Below, in pieces: positions 55,989-64,000 of a DNA stretch of 64,000 nucleotides. Where the stretch lies: assembly GCA_903929755.1 (NCBI GenBank), contig CAIYVZ010000127.1, positions 1 through 64,000 on the forward strand, given 5' to 3'. The notes beneath the pieces are model-generated. The model was not told the origin of the DNA, made no database searches, and saw nothing but the letters and a program-made list of their open reading frames with translations. A program made the position numbers and the translations under genes. The stretch is from an uncultured Acidobacteriia bacterium. GTDB lineage: Bacteria; Acidobacteriota; Terriglobia; Bryobacterales; Bryobacteraceae. The first letter of the stretch is position 1. Every line of letters begins with the position of its first letter.

Positions 55989-58601
55989 CTACCGCGCTTC
56001 GTGCTGACGCTTGAGCTCCCGGGGATCGTCCATTTTTGTGGCGGGCTTTGGATCCAGGGGTTCACGGGCATTGGCGGGGTCGAAAATCGCCTTGTCCACG
56101 GGCAGCAGATCGTAGGGGCGGAAATCTGGTGTGGACGTAAAGCTATCGCTCAGGTCCGCTGCCGCCGCGTCATAGAGATTCAGCGCAGGCATTCCGAGCG
56201 TCCGGAACACCGTCTTCAGCATGCCGGGGAAGCTGGTGTTGGTGTGCGCCACGTAGCCCTGCTTCACATACGGGCCAGCCATCATCATCACGGTTCGGTG
56301 CGAATCCACGTGGTCCACACCGCCCTGTGAGTCATCTTCGGTAACGAACACAGCCATGTCCTTCCACCAGGGGGAATGCGACAGGTATTCCATAATGCGC
56401 CCGAGCGCGTAGTCGTTATCGGCCACGTAGGAGGCCTGCACCGGGTAGCCATCCTCCGGCCTCGGCTTCGTCATGTGGTCGTTTGGCAAATGGATGAATA
56501 TAAACCGGGGCAGATCCTCGCCCGGCTTCTTATAGAGTGCGTCGATCTCGTTGATGAACTGGCTGGCACGGAACTGATCCGGGATGTTCATATTGAAGTT
56601 CGGGTACTTCCGGGAGCTGTTCCGATAGAGGGCATCCGGCATCGGCATATTCGTCAGGTAGCGCCCTCCGGTCGGCTTCAGGCCCGTGCCTTCACTCACT
56701 CCGGCCAGTTCGAAACCCTCGCCAAAGTTTCGGAAGGTAATCTTGTTCCGCTCCAGATGATCCCAGATCGTCCCGGCCTCCAGCATCTCTTCGGGGTGTA
56801 CCGACGAGTTCGATTCGGCAAACAACAGTCGCCCCGGAGCCTCCGGATTCAACTGGAACTTCTTGGCGCCCCCATACGCCGCCATGAGCGTACTTTCCGT
56901 CCATTCGTTCGGGTAGGACCCGACCAGCCAGTGGTGACCGTCCACGCTCACTTCCGAATCCGCGTAGAAGTTGTCGCTTATTGCCCACCGTTCCGCCAGG
57001 GAATGATGATTCGGCGAGACGGCGCGCCCGAACCGAGCCAGTTTCGGAGCCCCGGAGATGTCGCCAAAAACCTCGTCGAACGTGCGGTTCTCTTTCACGA
57101 TCACCACCACGTGCCGGATCTCTTTGGGGATACGTCCCTCAGCGGCATCCGAAACAACGAACCCATTGTTCGCCATCGCGGTCTGAGTCAGCGCTGGCAC
57201 GGCTGCAGCAGATGGCATTGCGTACCTCGACACAGAGCCCTTCCGCCGCTCCGCCTGGAAACTCCTGGCCAACGGAGCGTCCAGCGTGGCATTCGGCCCA
57301 ACGCCATGCCCCTTCGCGTTCGCGACATAGATGTTGTCGCCATCGGCCATCACTCGCGTTGGAAACCACCCGGCCGGGATGTGCCCTTGTACCGTCATCG
57401 TGCCGAGATCTATCACGCCCACGGCGTTGATTCCCGCCTCCGCCACCAGCAGACGGTTGGAAGCCGGATGGAGCGCCATCCCGATCGGCAGCACGCCGCG
57501 GAGCTTTTCCAGACCCGGAAGGCGCAGCGGAATCTCCTTTTCGAGGGCCAGGGTATTCGCGTTGATGACCGAGATGGTGTCGTTCGTCCCGTTCGTAACG
57601 AACACTTTCCCCGCTACCGCCAGAACCCCTGCCGGACTGCTGCCCCCCTTAATCTCACGCCCAAAAGGCAGCCCGGTACGAATGAATCTGACCACTCTGG
57701 GGGCTGCGGGGGCACTCACGTCCACCACGCAGAGGCTGTTGGCCTCCGGAGTATTCGGGTCGCCCAGGCCGGGAACCTTCACTGCCTGGCCGCTCCCGTT
57801 CTTGCGTGTCACGCCCTTCCTGGCATCCTTGGAAGGGAATCCAAACGGGGGGAATTCCAGACCCGTCTCCCGCGCCTTGCTGGTGATCGCGCCTGGAACC
57901 GGTTTATACGAGAACATGCCGACATTGGTCACGTAGAGCCGTTTTCGGTCCGGGGAAAGGGCCGCGGCGAAGGGCAGACGCCCCACTGCAACGTTGCCAA
58001 TTGCTTTCCGGGTCTTCGTATCAAAGATTGCCACCCGGAAATTCGCCTGATCCACCACATACAGCAGGCCGCGTTCGGTGTCCAGGGCCAAATCGCCCGA
58101 ATAGCTGTCCTGATACTTATCAACGTTCAGTTTAAAAACATGCAGCGTCCGCCCCGAAGCCGGATCCAGCACCCGGACCTGCCCCGACTCGCCCTCTGAT
58201 GCGTACAAAGTGCTCTCGTCGCCAAACGCCAGGCCCATAAAAGTACTGGTCCAGTCGTCGTCATCGCCGCGTGGGCCCTTGTCATCCGCATCGCGCTTCT
58301 TCGCAAGTTGCTTGCGGCGGATCGCCCAGTCGCTTGTCCCTTTTTCGAGGAACGAGAGGGAAAACCGGTCCGGGCCGCCGTCGGCTGTAACGATGCGGTT
58401 GCCTGAGGGACTGATTGCCAGCCCAAACGGTCCGGGCCCGGTCGTGTATTCCGTGCCATAGGGAGAGAGTAACCGGCCTCCGGGTAACACCGTTCCGGGC
58501 CCCGCCTCGGTTCGCCGGGCAGGTAAGTTGCCAGCCGGGGTATGGAACTCCGCAGCGGTCAGCGAAAGCGTCAACAGCAGGAAAACTGGCATCCGAAACA
58601 T
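55989..58601 (-). CDS. Beta-propeller/phosphoesterase fusion (YncE + phospholipase-C-like)
   Basis: The 870-residue exported protein has a signal peptide (MFRMPVFLLLTLSLTAAEF). A YncE-like seven-blade propeller occupies about residues 50-450 (VAGKVFVTNGTNDTISVINA blade). A phosphoesterase domain (alkaline-phosphatase/phospholipase-C fold) fills the rest: VVIVKENRTFDEVFGDISG, SVDGHHWLVGSYPNEW and VTEDDSQGGVDHVDSHRTV. This fusion is widespread in Acidobacteria; its substrate is probably a phosphodiester or phospholipid. It converges on the esterase with a 7-base gap. Confidence 0.9.
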   Translation of the reverse strand: MFRMPVFLLLTLSLTAAEFHTPAGNLPARRTEAGPGTVLPGGRLLSPYGTEYTTGPGPFGLAISPSGNRIVTADGGPDRFSLSFLEKGTSDWAIRRKQLAKKRDADDKGPRGDDDDWTSTFMGLAFGDESTLYASEGESGQVRVLDPASGRTLHVFKLNVDKYQDSYSGDLALDTERGLLYVVDQANFRVAIFDTKTRKAIGNVAVGRLPFAAALSPDRKRLYVTNVGMFSYKPVPGAITSKARETGLEFPPFGFPSKDARKGVTRKNGSGQAVKVPGLGDPNTPEANSLCVVDVSAPAAPRVVRFIRTGLPFGREIKGGSSPAGVLAVAGKVFVTNGTNDTISVINANTLALEKEIPLRLPGLEKLRGVLPIGMALHPASNRLLVAEAGINAVGVIDLGTMTVQGHIPAGWFPTRVMADGDNIYVANAKGHGVGPNATLDAPLARSFQAERRKGSVSRYAMPSAAAVPALTQTAMANNGFVVSDAAEGRIPKEIRHVVVIVKENRTFDEVFGDISGAPKLARFGRAVSPNHHSLAERWAISDNFYADSEVSVDGHHWLVGSYPNEWTESTLMAAYGGAKKFQLNPEAPGRLLFAESNSSVHPEEMLEAGTIWDHLERNKITFRNFGEGFELAGVSEGTGLKPTGGRYLTNMPMPDALYRNSSRKYPNFNMNIPDQFRASQFINEIDALYKKPGEDLPRFIFIHLPNDHMTKPRPEDGYPVQASYVADNDYALGRIMEYLSHSPWWKDMAVFVTEDDSQGGVDHVDSHRTVMMMAGPYVKQGYVAHTNTSFPGMLKTVFRTLGMPALNLYDAAAADLSDSFTSTPDFRPYDLLPVDKAIFDPANAREPLDPKPATKMDDPRELKRQHEAR

Positions 58602-58686
58602 AAGTATCAGTATGCCCCGGACTTCGTTTCAGCCCGATAACATTCCTTTACTTGTACTCCCGCCAAATTCCGCCGATGATGGTCAG

Positions 58687-59685
58687 GTGCCTAAACTCCG
58701 TCTGTTCATCGCCGTGCTCGCCGTGGGGCTTCTGCAAGCCCAGACTCCCGCCCCGATTGTTGCCAGTGCCACCAGTTTTCTGGCTTCCCTGGATGAAGCC
58801 CAAAGAGCCAAGGTCCTGTTTGACTTCAACGATGCCGCCCAGCGTGTGAAATGGTCGAACCTGCCCACCACCATGGTGCCCCGCGCAGGTTTGAAGATGG
58901 GCGATCTGAACCCGGCGCAGAAGAAAGCCGCCATGGGCTTGCTGGCCGCCGCCCTCAGCAAAAAGGGTTTTGAGAAGGTGATGAACATTGTGGAAGGCGA
59001 TGAGCAGTTGAAGTTGTCGAGCCCCCCGCGTGCCGGAGCCCCCATGTTCGGCCACGATTTGTACTACATCTCTATCCTCGGCAAGCCATCTGCAAAGGAC
59101 CCGTGGATGCTCCAGTTTGGCGGGCACCATCTGGCTCTGAACATTACAATTGTCGGACGTGAAGGCATTCTCACGCCCAGCCACACCGCCGCCCAGCCCG
59201 CGAAGTACACCGTGGAGGGCCGCATGGTCCGGCCTCTCGGTGCCGAATCCGACAAGGGCTACGCTCTGATCAATGCCCTGGATGAGGGTCAGCGCAAACA
59301 GGCGATTCTGAACTACAAGGTTGCCGACATGGTGCTTGGACCGGGGCAGGACGGCAAAACCATCCAGCCGGAAGGCATCCAGGGTTCCGCGCTCAGTGCC
59401 AGTCAGCAGGCGATGCTGCTGGATGTCGCGGGCGAATGGTCCGGGATCGTAAACGAGACAGCGGCAGCAGCCAGAATGGCCGAACTCAAAGCCTCCATCG
59501 CGGACACATACTTTGCCTGGAGCGGTCCCACCGACCCCACCAAGCCCGCTTACTACCGGATCCAGGGTCCGACTGTCGTTATTGAATACGCGCCGCAGCC
59601 GCTGGGCGGTGATCCCCTGATGCACATCCACACCATTTACCGCGACCCGACGAACGATTACGGGAAGAAGTCCATCGCGAAGTGA
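58687..59685 (+). CDS. DUF3500 family secreted protein
   Basis: The frame is open back to 58528, but GTG 58687 gives a proper signal peptide (VPKLRLFIAVLAVGLLQAQT). About 332 residues. DUF3500 landmarks: RAKVLFDFNDAAQRVKWSNL, GLKMGDLNPAQKKAAMGLLA, WMLQFGGHHLALNITIVG and GDPLMHIHTIYRDPTNDYG. The conserved His residues (GGHH, HIHT) suggest a metal site, but the family's function is not known. Its last 4 bases overlap the next gene (GTGA). Confidence 0.9.
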   Translation: MPKLRLFIAVLAVGLLQAQTPAPIVASATSFLASLDEAQRAKVLFDFNDAAQRVKWSNLPTTMVPRAGLKMGDLNPAQKKAAMGLLAAALSKKGFEKVMNIVEGDEQLKLSSPPRAGAPMFGHDLYYISILGKPSAKDPWMLQFGGHHLALNITIVGREGILTPSHTAAQPAKYTVEGRMVRPLGAESDKGYALINALDEGQRKQAILNYKVADMVLGPGQDGKTIQPEGIQGSALSASQQAMLLDVAGEWSGIVNETAAAARMAELKASIADTYFAWSGPTDPTKPAYYRIQGPTVVIEYAPQPLGGDPLMHIHTIYRDPTNDYGKKSIAK

Positions 59686-60314
59686 GACGTGTTGCCGCCG
59701 GCGTCTTGCTTGCTGCCTGGCTGGTGGCTCCGGTCTCGGCGCACCGGCTCGATGAGTACCTGCAGGCCACTTTGCTGGGGGTGACTCGGCAGGGTGTCGA
59801 GGTCGAGCTTCAGCTCACACCTGGCGTTGCCGTGCTTCCCTCGGTGGGGGCCGTAATCGACCGGAATCTGGACGGACAGATTTCGCCGGACGAGGAACGC
59901 GCCTACTCAGCCTGGGTTCTGAAGGATCTGGACCTGACGGTAGATGGCAGATCTGCCCCTCTCCGGATCGTTGAAAGTCAATATCCGTCACTGCAGGATA
60001 TGCATGAAGGTTTAGGCTCTATCCGATTGAAAATGAAGGCAGATCGTGCTGGTCATGAACTTCGGTTTGAAAACCGTCACCTGCCGGAGCTCAGCGTCTA
60101 CCTGGTGAACTGCCTGGCGGATTCCGGGGCTGGCCTCACCGTCGGCAAGCAGGAACGGGACGAAGCCCAGAAATCCATTCGGTTCGTTTATTCCTTTGTC
60201 GGTGACACGGCGGTGGCTTCCACCTGGCTGGCCTGGCTCGGTGGCGTCGTCGTTCTTGCAGCTGGGGGCATGGTTCTGTACCGATATCGGCGTTCTCCCC
60301 TGCCGAAACTGTGA
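59682..60314 (+). CDS. EF-hand membrane protein with a HupE-like N-terminus
   Basis: The 210-residue protein starts at GTG overlapping the DUF3500 stop. A signal peptide ends in VSA, and the mature N-terminus is HRLDEYLQATLLGVTRQGVE, the opening of exported HupE/UreJ-type proteins. However, the multi-span HupE domain is replaced by a soluble region and one C-terminal span (LAWLGGVVVLAAGGMVLY). Residues 60-71 (DRNLDGQISPDE) form a canonical EF-hand calcium loop. Probably membrane-anchored with a calcium-binding exterior. Function unknown; coupled to a DUF3500 and a cytochrome. Confidence 0.75.
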   Translation: MRRVAAGVLLAAWLVAPVSAHRLDEYLQATLLGVTRQGVEVELQLTPGVAVLPSVGAVIDRNLDGQISPDEERAYSAWVLKDLDLTVDGRSAPLRIVESQYPSLQDMHEGLGSIRLKMKADRAGHELRFENRHLPELSVYLVNCLADSGAGLTVGKQERDEAQKSIRFVYSFVGDTAVASTWLAWLGGVVVLAAGGMVLYRYRRSPLPKL

Positions 60315-60327
60315 TAATGTTGCTGCC

Positions 60328-61701
60328 ATGCGGCTTGTCCTCGCACTTCTTGTCACCCCATTACTCGCCCAGCAGGCTGTGGCTCCGCCCGCCCTCGATT
60401 ACGCCTTCTTCCGTGATCAGGTCCAGCCGATCTTCCTCAAGAAACGCCCAGGGCACGCGAGGTGCGTCGCCTGCCATGAACACGGTGTGCCCCCGCTGGC
60501 ACCCCTAGCCGCTGGTGCGGACAGCTGGACCGAAGCGCAATCGAAGAAGAATTTCGACATGTGGAAGCAGTTCGTCCGACCGGGTAAACCCGATGCCAGC
60601 CCGCTTTTGATTCATCCGCTGGCTGCAAAGGCCGGTGGCGACCATTTCCACGCGGGCGGGAAACATTGGGCATCGAAGGAAGACCCGGAATGGCAGAGCC
60701 TCGCTCAATGGGTCAACGGAAACGTCGGCACTTCGCTCGCGGCCGGCACCGAATCCCGCGTCTTGCAGAGCAATTCGGCGGGCGACAACATCCACGTCAT
60801 CAGTTCGGCCACCAATAAAATAGTCGGCACCATTGAAGGGATTGAGGTGCCACACGGCGTCGTCGTCTCTCCGGATGGCGCCCGGATCTATATCACCGAT
60901 GAGCCCAGGCGCACGCTTGATATCGTGGATGCCGTCAGCCTGAAAATCATCAAACAGGTGCCTCTCAGCGGGCGCCCGAACAACCTGGCAGTTTCAAAGG
61001 ACGGCAAGACCGTCTACGTGGCCATTGTGGACGCGCCCGGCGCGGTGGACGTGATTGACCCCGACGCGGGTAAGAACGTGAAGTCCATTGCCGTAAAGGG
61101 TGGCATCCACAACGTTTATGTCACACCCGACGGGAAGTTTGCCGCCGCAGGCTCCATCCCCGGCAAGCTGCTGAATATCATTGACACGTCCACAAATAAC
61201 GTCGCCTGGACCCTGCCGACGGACGCCGGAGTCCGCCCGATGGCGTTCGTCACGAACCCGGATGGCTCCACGAAACAGATCATCATCCAACTTTCCGACT
61301 ATCACGGAATCGTGGTTATTGATTTCGCCTCCCGCAAGGAAGTGAGGCGAGTGGATCTCCCGGTGCCGAACGGCACGGAAAAGGAACTCCAGGGGATTCA
61401 GGGGTCACCTTCGCACGGTCTCGCGATCACGCCCGACGGGAAGACGTTATGGGCAACCAGCAAGTGGTACGGCTACGTGGCGGCCTACTCGCTGCCGGAT
61501 CTAAAGCTGCTCAAGGTGGTCCCGGTCGGTTCCCACCCCGAATGGCTCACCATTCCGCCTGATGGCAAAAATCTCTACGTGGCGTGTGCCGGAGACGACG
61601 CGACCGTCGTTGTGGACAACAAAACGATGCGCGTCGTGGGCAAGATTCCAGTGGGAGCGGTCCCGAAGCGTAATGCCAGCGGGATGCTTCGGACGAATTA
61701 G
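60328..61701 (+). CDS. Secreted haem/beta-propeller (YncE-like) protein
   Basis: ATG 60328 gives a signal peptide (MRLVLALLVTPLLAQQA); the frame is open to 60196 inside the previous gene. About 457 residues. One haem site CVACH (Cys46, Cys49, His50) is in ARCVACHEHGVPPLAPL. Then comes a YncE-type propeller (about 135 to the end) with blades of VSPDGARIYITDEPRRTLDI, VSKDGKTVYVAIVD and AITPDGKTLWATSKWYGY. It starts 13 bases after the EF-hand gene. The haem may transfer electrons from a dehydrogenase activity of, or near, the propeller. It overlaps tex by 4 bases tail to tail. Confidence 0.88.
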   Translation: MRLVLALLVTPLLAQQAVAPPALDYAFFRDQVQPIFLKKRPGHARCVACHEHGVPPLAPLAAGADSWTEAQSKKNFDMWKQFVRPGKPDASPLLIHPLAAKAGGDHFHAGGKHWASKEDPEWQSLAQWVNGNVGTSLAAGTESRVLQSNSAGDNIHVISSATNKIVGTIEGIEVPHGVVVSPDGARIYITDEPRRTLDIVDAVSLKIIKQVPLSGRPNNLAVSKDGKTVYVAIVDAPGAVDVIDPDAGKNVKSIAVKGGIHNVYVTPDGKFAAAGSIPGKLLNIIDTSTNNVAWTLPTDAGVRPMAFVTNPDGSTKQIIIQLSDYHGIVVIDFASRKEVRRVDLPVPNGTEKELQGIQGSPSHGLAITPDGKTLWATSKWYGYVAAYSLPDLKLLKVVPVGSHPEWLTIPPDGKNLYVACAGDDATVVVDNKTMRVVGKIPVGAVPKRNASGMLRTN

Positions 61702-63980
61702 CGGCGTTTCCAGCGATCCGCCAGAGCCGCCAGCTTATCGTTCATGTTCGGTTCCTGCTTAACCGACTGCTTCTGGGGCACGGGCTTGGCGTGCTTCTGC
61801 GCAGGCGCTTCTTTTGACTTCATCGATAGCGCAATTCGCTTCGTTTTTGCGTCGGCGCTCATCACCCGAACCTGCACGATCTGGCCCACTTTCACCACGT
61901 CGCTGGGCTCTTTGATGTACCGGTTCGACAGTTCGCTGATGTGCACCAGCCCGTCCTGATGGACCCCAATATCCACGAAGGCGCCGAATTTGGTCACGTT
62001 GGTCACAATGCCCTCAAGCATCATGCCTTCTTCAAGATCCGACATTTCCTTCACGTTATCGTTGAAGGCAGGGGCGACGAATTTGTCACGTGGATCGCGG
62101 CCCGGTTTCTTCAATTCTTCCAGAATGTCATTCAGCGTGAACACCCCGGCCGCCAGCCCGGTCTTGTCCACCTTATCCAGTAGCGCGGGTTGCTCGATCA
62201 GTTGACTAACCGGCACATTCAGCTTCCGGGCGATCTGCTCCACCACCGGGTACGATTCGGGGTGGACGGCGCTCATGTCGAGCGGATTATCCCCGTTGCG
62301 AATGCGCAGGAAGCCTGCCGCCTGTTCGAAAGTCTTCGGCCCGATGCCGGGAACCGCGGTCAACTGAACGCGCGACTTGAACCGCCCGTGCTCATTGCGG
62401 AACTCGACGATCTTCAGTGCCGTCCGTTCGTTGATACCGGCGACGTAGCGCAGCAGCGCCCACGAAGCGGTGTTCAGATCCACGCCAACCCGGTTCACGC
62501 AGCTTTCAATCACGGTTTCGAGCGATTTGTGGAGGTGGCTCTGGTCCACGTCATGCTGATACTGGCCGACGCCGATGGATTTCGGGTCGAGCTTAACCAG
62601 TTCAGCGAGCGGATCCTGCAGGCGGCGGGCGATGGAAATCGCGCCCCGAACCGTAAGATCCAGATCCGGGAATTCCTGCCGGGCGATGTCGGAGGCAGAG
62701 TAGATGGAGGCGCCTGATTCACTTACAGTCACGCAGAAGATGGAACCCAGGCCTTCTTTCGTCAGGAACTCGCGAACCAGCGCCTCGGTCTCGCGCGATG
62801 CAGTCCCGTTCCCGATTGCAATCGCCCGCACGCCGAACTTCGTGATCAGGGCCTTCAGCGTTTTCTCAGACCCGGAGATGTCGTTCTTCGGCTGGAACGG
62901 GTAAATCACGTCATGGCCCAGGAACTTGCCGGTGTCATCGACGACGGCGATCTTGCAGCCAGTGCGAATGCCAGGGTCAAGGCCCAACACGGCCAATTGC
63001 CCGGCGGGAGGAGAAAGCAATAGGTTTTGCAGGTTTTCCCGAAACACCGCGATAGCATCGGAATCGGCCTTTTGCTTCAGTTCCAGCCGGATCTCCGACG
63101 TAATCGAGTTGTTGAGCAGACGCTTCCAGGCATCTTCGGAGGCAAGATCCAGTTGCGGCGTCCAGTCACCCTGCTGTTTGTGAACACGGCTCTTGACCAG
63201 AAAAACGGGGCGCTCCGGCTCCAGTTCGATCACGAAATACAGCACGCCCTCGGTCTCGCCCCGCCGAATGGCCAGCATGCGGTGGGACGGAATCGCCTTC
63301 ACCGGCTCGCGATAGTCGTAGTACATCTTGAACTTCAGTTGCTCGTCCTGGCCGTCCCCGCTTGATGTAATGACGGTTTTTTTGCTGACGATGACGCCTT
63401 CTTCCGACATAGCCCGGCGCAGCATCTTGCGGATGTCGGCGTCGTCGCTGATGGTTTCCGAGACGATGTGCCGCGCCCCTTCCAGCGCCTCATCCATGTC
63501 GGCAACACCTTTTTCAGCGTCTACGAACGTCGCCGCGAAGGCCGTGAGAGGCAATTCGGCAGGCTCCTGATTCCACAGGTAGTTGGCCAGCGGCTCCAGA
63601 CCCTTCTCGCGAGCGATCATCGCCTTGGTGCGGCGCTTCGGCTTGTACGGCAGGTACAGATCTTCCAGTTCGCTCTTGTCGAGGGTGGCTTCGATGCGGG
63701 CTTTCAGCTCGTCAGTGAGTTTGCCCTGTTCCTGAATCGAGGTGAGGATGGTTTCCTTACGCGAAACCAGGTCCCGGAAGTAAAGCAGTTTCTCTTCGAT
63801 GTCGCGAATCTGGACTTCGTCGAGGTTGCCGGTTGTTTCCTTACGGTATCGGGCGATAAACGGTACGGTGGAGCCCTCATCGAGCAGTTCGACGGTGGCA
63901 ATCAGGCTCTTGAGCGAGACCTGGAGCAGCTGGGCGATATGGAGGAAGAGTTCGGGTGACAAGGATTGAAGTGCGGCCAT
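61698..63980 (-). CDS. tex: Tex-family RNA-binding transcription accessory protein
   Basis: The 760-residue protein matches Tex in length and order: an N-terminal HTH-like region (VPFIARYRKETTGNLDEVQI), a YqgF/RuvC-like domain (LAVLGLDPGIRTGCKIAVVD), HhH repeats (VGVDLNTASWALLRYVAGIN, then TAVPGIGPKTFEQAAGFLRI) and a C-terminal S1 domain (MMLEGIVTNVTKFGAFVDIG, VHQDGLVHISELS), with a charged tail. It binds nucleic acid and acts in transcription-linked RNA and stress processes. It ends at 61698, overlapping the YncE-like haem gene by 4 bases. Confidence 0.96.
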   Translation of the reverse strand: MAALQSLSPELFLHIAQLLQVSLKSLIATVELLDEGSTVPFIARYRKETTGNLDEVQIRDIEEKLLYFRDLVSRKETILTSIQEQGKLTDELKARIEATLDKSELEDLYLPYKPKRRTKAMIAREKGLEPLANYLWNQEPAELPLTAFAATFVDAEKGVADMDEALEGARHIVSETISDDADIRKMLRRAMSEEGVIVSKKTVITSSGDGQDEQLKFKMYYDYREPVKAIPSHRMLAIRRGETEGVLYFVIELEPERPVFLVKSRVHKQQGDWTPQLDLASEDAWKRLLNNSITSEIRLELKQKADSDAIAVFRENLQNLLLSPPAGQLAVLGLDPGIRTGCKIAVVDDTGKFLGHDVIYPFQPKNDISGSEKTLKALITKFGVRAIAIGNGTASRETEALVREFLTKEGLGSIFCVTVSESGASIYSASDIARQEFPDLDLTVRGAISIARRLQDPLAELVKLDPKSIGVGQYQHDVDQSHLHKSLETVIESCVNRVGVDLNTASWALLRYVAGINERTALKIVEFRNEHGRFKSRVQLTAVPGIGPKTFEQAAGFLRIRNGDNPLDMSAVHPESYPVVEQIARKLNVPVSQLIEQPALLDKVDKTGLAAGVFTLNDILEELKKPGRDPRDKFVAPAFNDNVKEMSDLEEGMMLEGIVTNVTKFGAFVDIGVHQDGLVHISELSNRYIKEPSDVVKVGQIVQVRVMSADAKTKRIALSMKSKEAPAQKHAKPVPQKQSVKQEPNMNDKLAALADRWKRR

Positions 63981-64000
63981 GGGAAAGACCCCCAGTTTAG

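Noticed and set aside
56376-58199. A 607-codon open frame antisense to the propeller/phosphoesterase gene
   Set aside because: Arg/His/Pro-rich shadow with no domain. The minus strand carries blades and the phosphoesterase motifs.
1-64000. tRNA, rRNA, CRISPR or insertion-sequence signals
   Set aside because: I looked in all gaps longer than about 60 bases for cloverleaf-like ends, repeat-spacer arrays and transposase frames and found none; the gaps are short.

Overview
The window looks like a chromosome segment of an acidobacterium of the Solibacter/Bryobacter type (class Terriglobia, order Bryobacterales). This is inferred from gene content, not from a marker tree. The evidence is: the 'Solibacter C-terminal' domain (TIGR03437 type) at the ends of two large secreted proteases; paired DUF1552 and DUF1592 proteins; tricorn-type proteases; several Tat-exported xylose-isomerase-like TIM barrels; a PEP-CTERM protein; and high GC with dense, mostly secreted-protein coding. 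I see no rRNA, tRNA, CRISPR array, transposase, integrase or origin.

Layout. 1-780: a truncated gene, an antitoxin-like ORF and a frameshifted toxin-like remnant. 752-3698: a compact operon with a good promoter, encoding a Tat-exported NrtA/CmpA-like binding protein, a SCO1 copper chaperone, two membrane-anchored cupredoxin-like proteins and a haem lipoprotein. 3718-4089: a broken HicB and a truncated HicA. 4059-5888: an alpha/beta hydrolase and a Tat-exported TIM barrel. 6002-9859: an M36 metalloprotease; 9863-13216: a tricorn protease; 13292-14947: a cytochrome c and a ROK kinase; 14966-16383: an esterase with a coupled small gene. 16489-25257 (minus): a subtilase, a CPBP protease, a CDGSH protein, a His-rich membrane pair and IlvD. 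25316-26822: an A/T-richer two-gene unit with an HD dNTPase. 26857-32573: a cyanophycinase-like protein, an enolase-superfamily dehydratase, RsmA, an ECF sigma/anti-sigma pair and a HAD lipoprotein. 32566-36176: a CPA2 antiporter and a large APC permease, closed by a clear terminator. 36255-42262: a nucleoside-hydrolase-like protein, DUF1552, DUF1592 and a second TIM barrel.

42817-47544 is a stress/energy-limitation type island: a two-domain universal stress protein, two tiny membrane proteins, a YtxH-like protein, a HhH (DNA polymerase beta-like) protein, a cytochrome c, a phosphoribosyltransferase and a dienelactone-hydrolase-like protein. 47590-55981: a UroD-like Tat protein, a PEP-CTERM beta-helix protein, a tandem pair of lectin-fold secreted proteins, a sulfatase, an aldo-keto reductase and an esterase. 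55989-63980: a beta-propeller phosphoesterase, a DUF3500 / EF-hand / cytochrome-propeller operon and Tex.

Functionally the window is dominated by extracytoplasmic degradation (proteases, esterases, sulfatase, dehydratase, sugar isomerases) and periplasmic redox or metal proteins. The units most likely to be undescribed are the SCO1/cupredoxin/NrtA-like operon (752-3698), the His-rich membrane pair (21032-23564) and the DUF3500/EF-hand/cytochrome-propeller operon (58687-61701).
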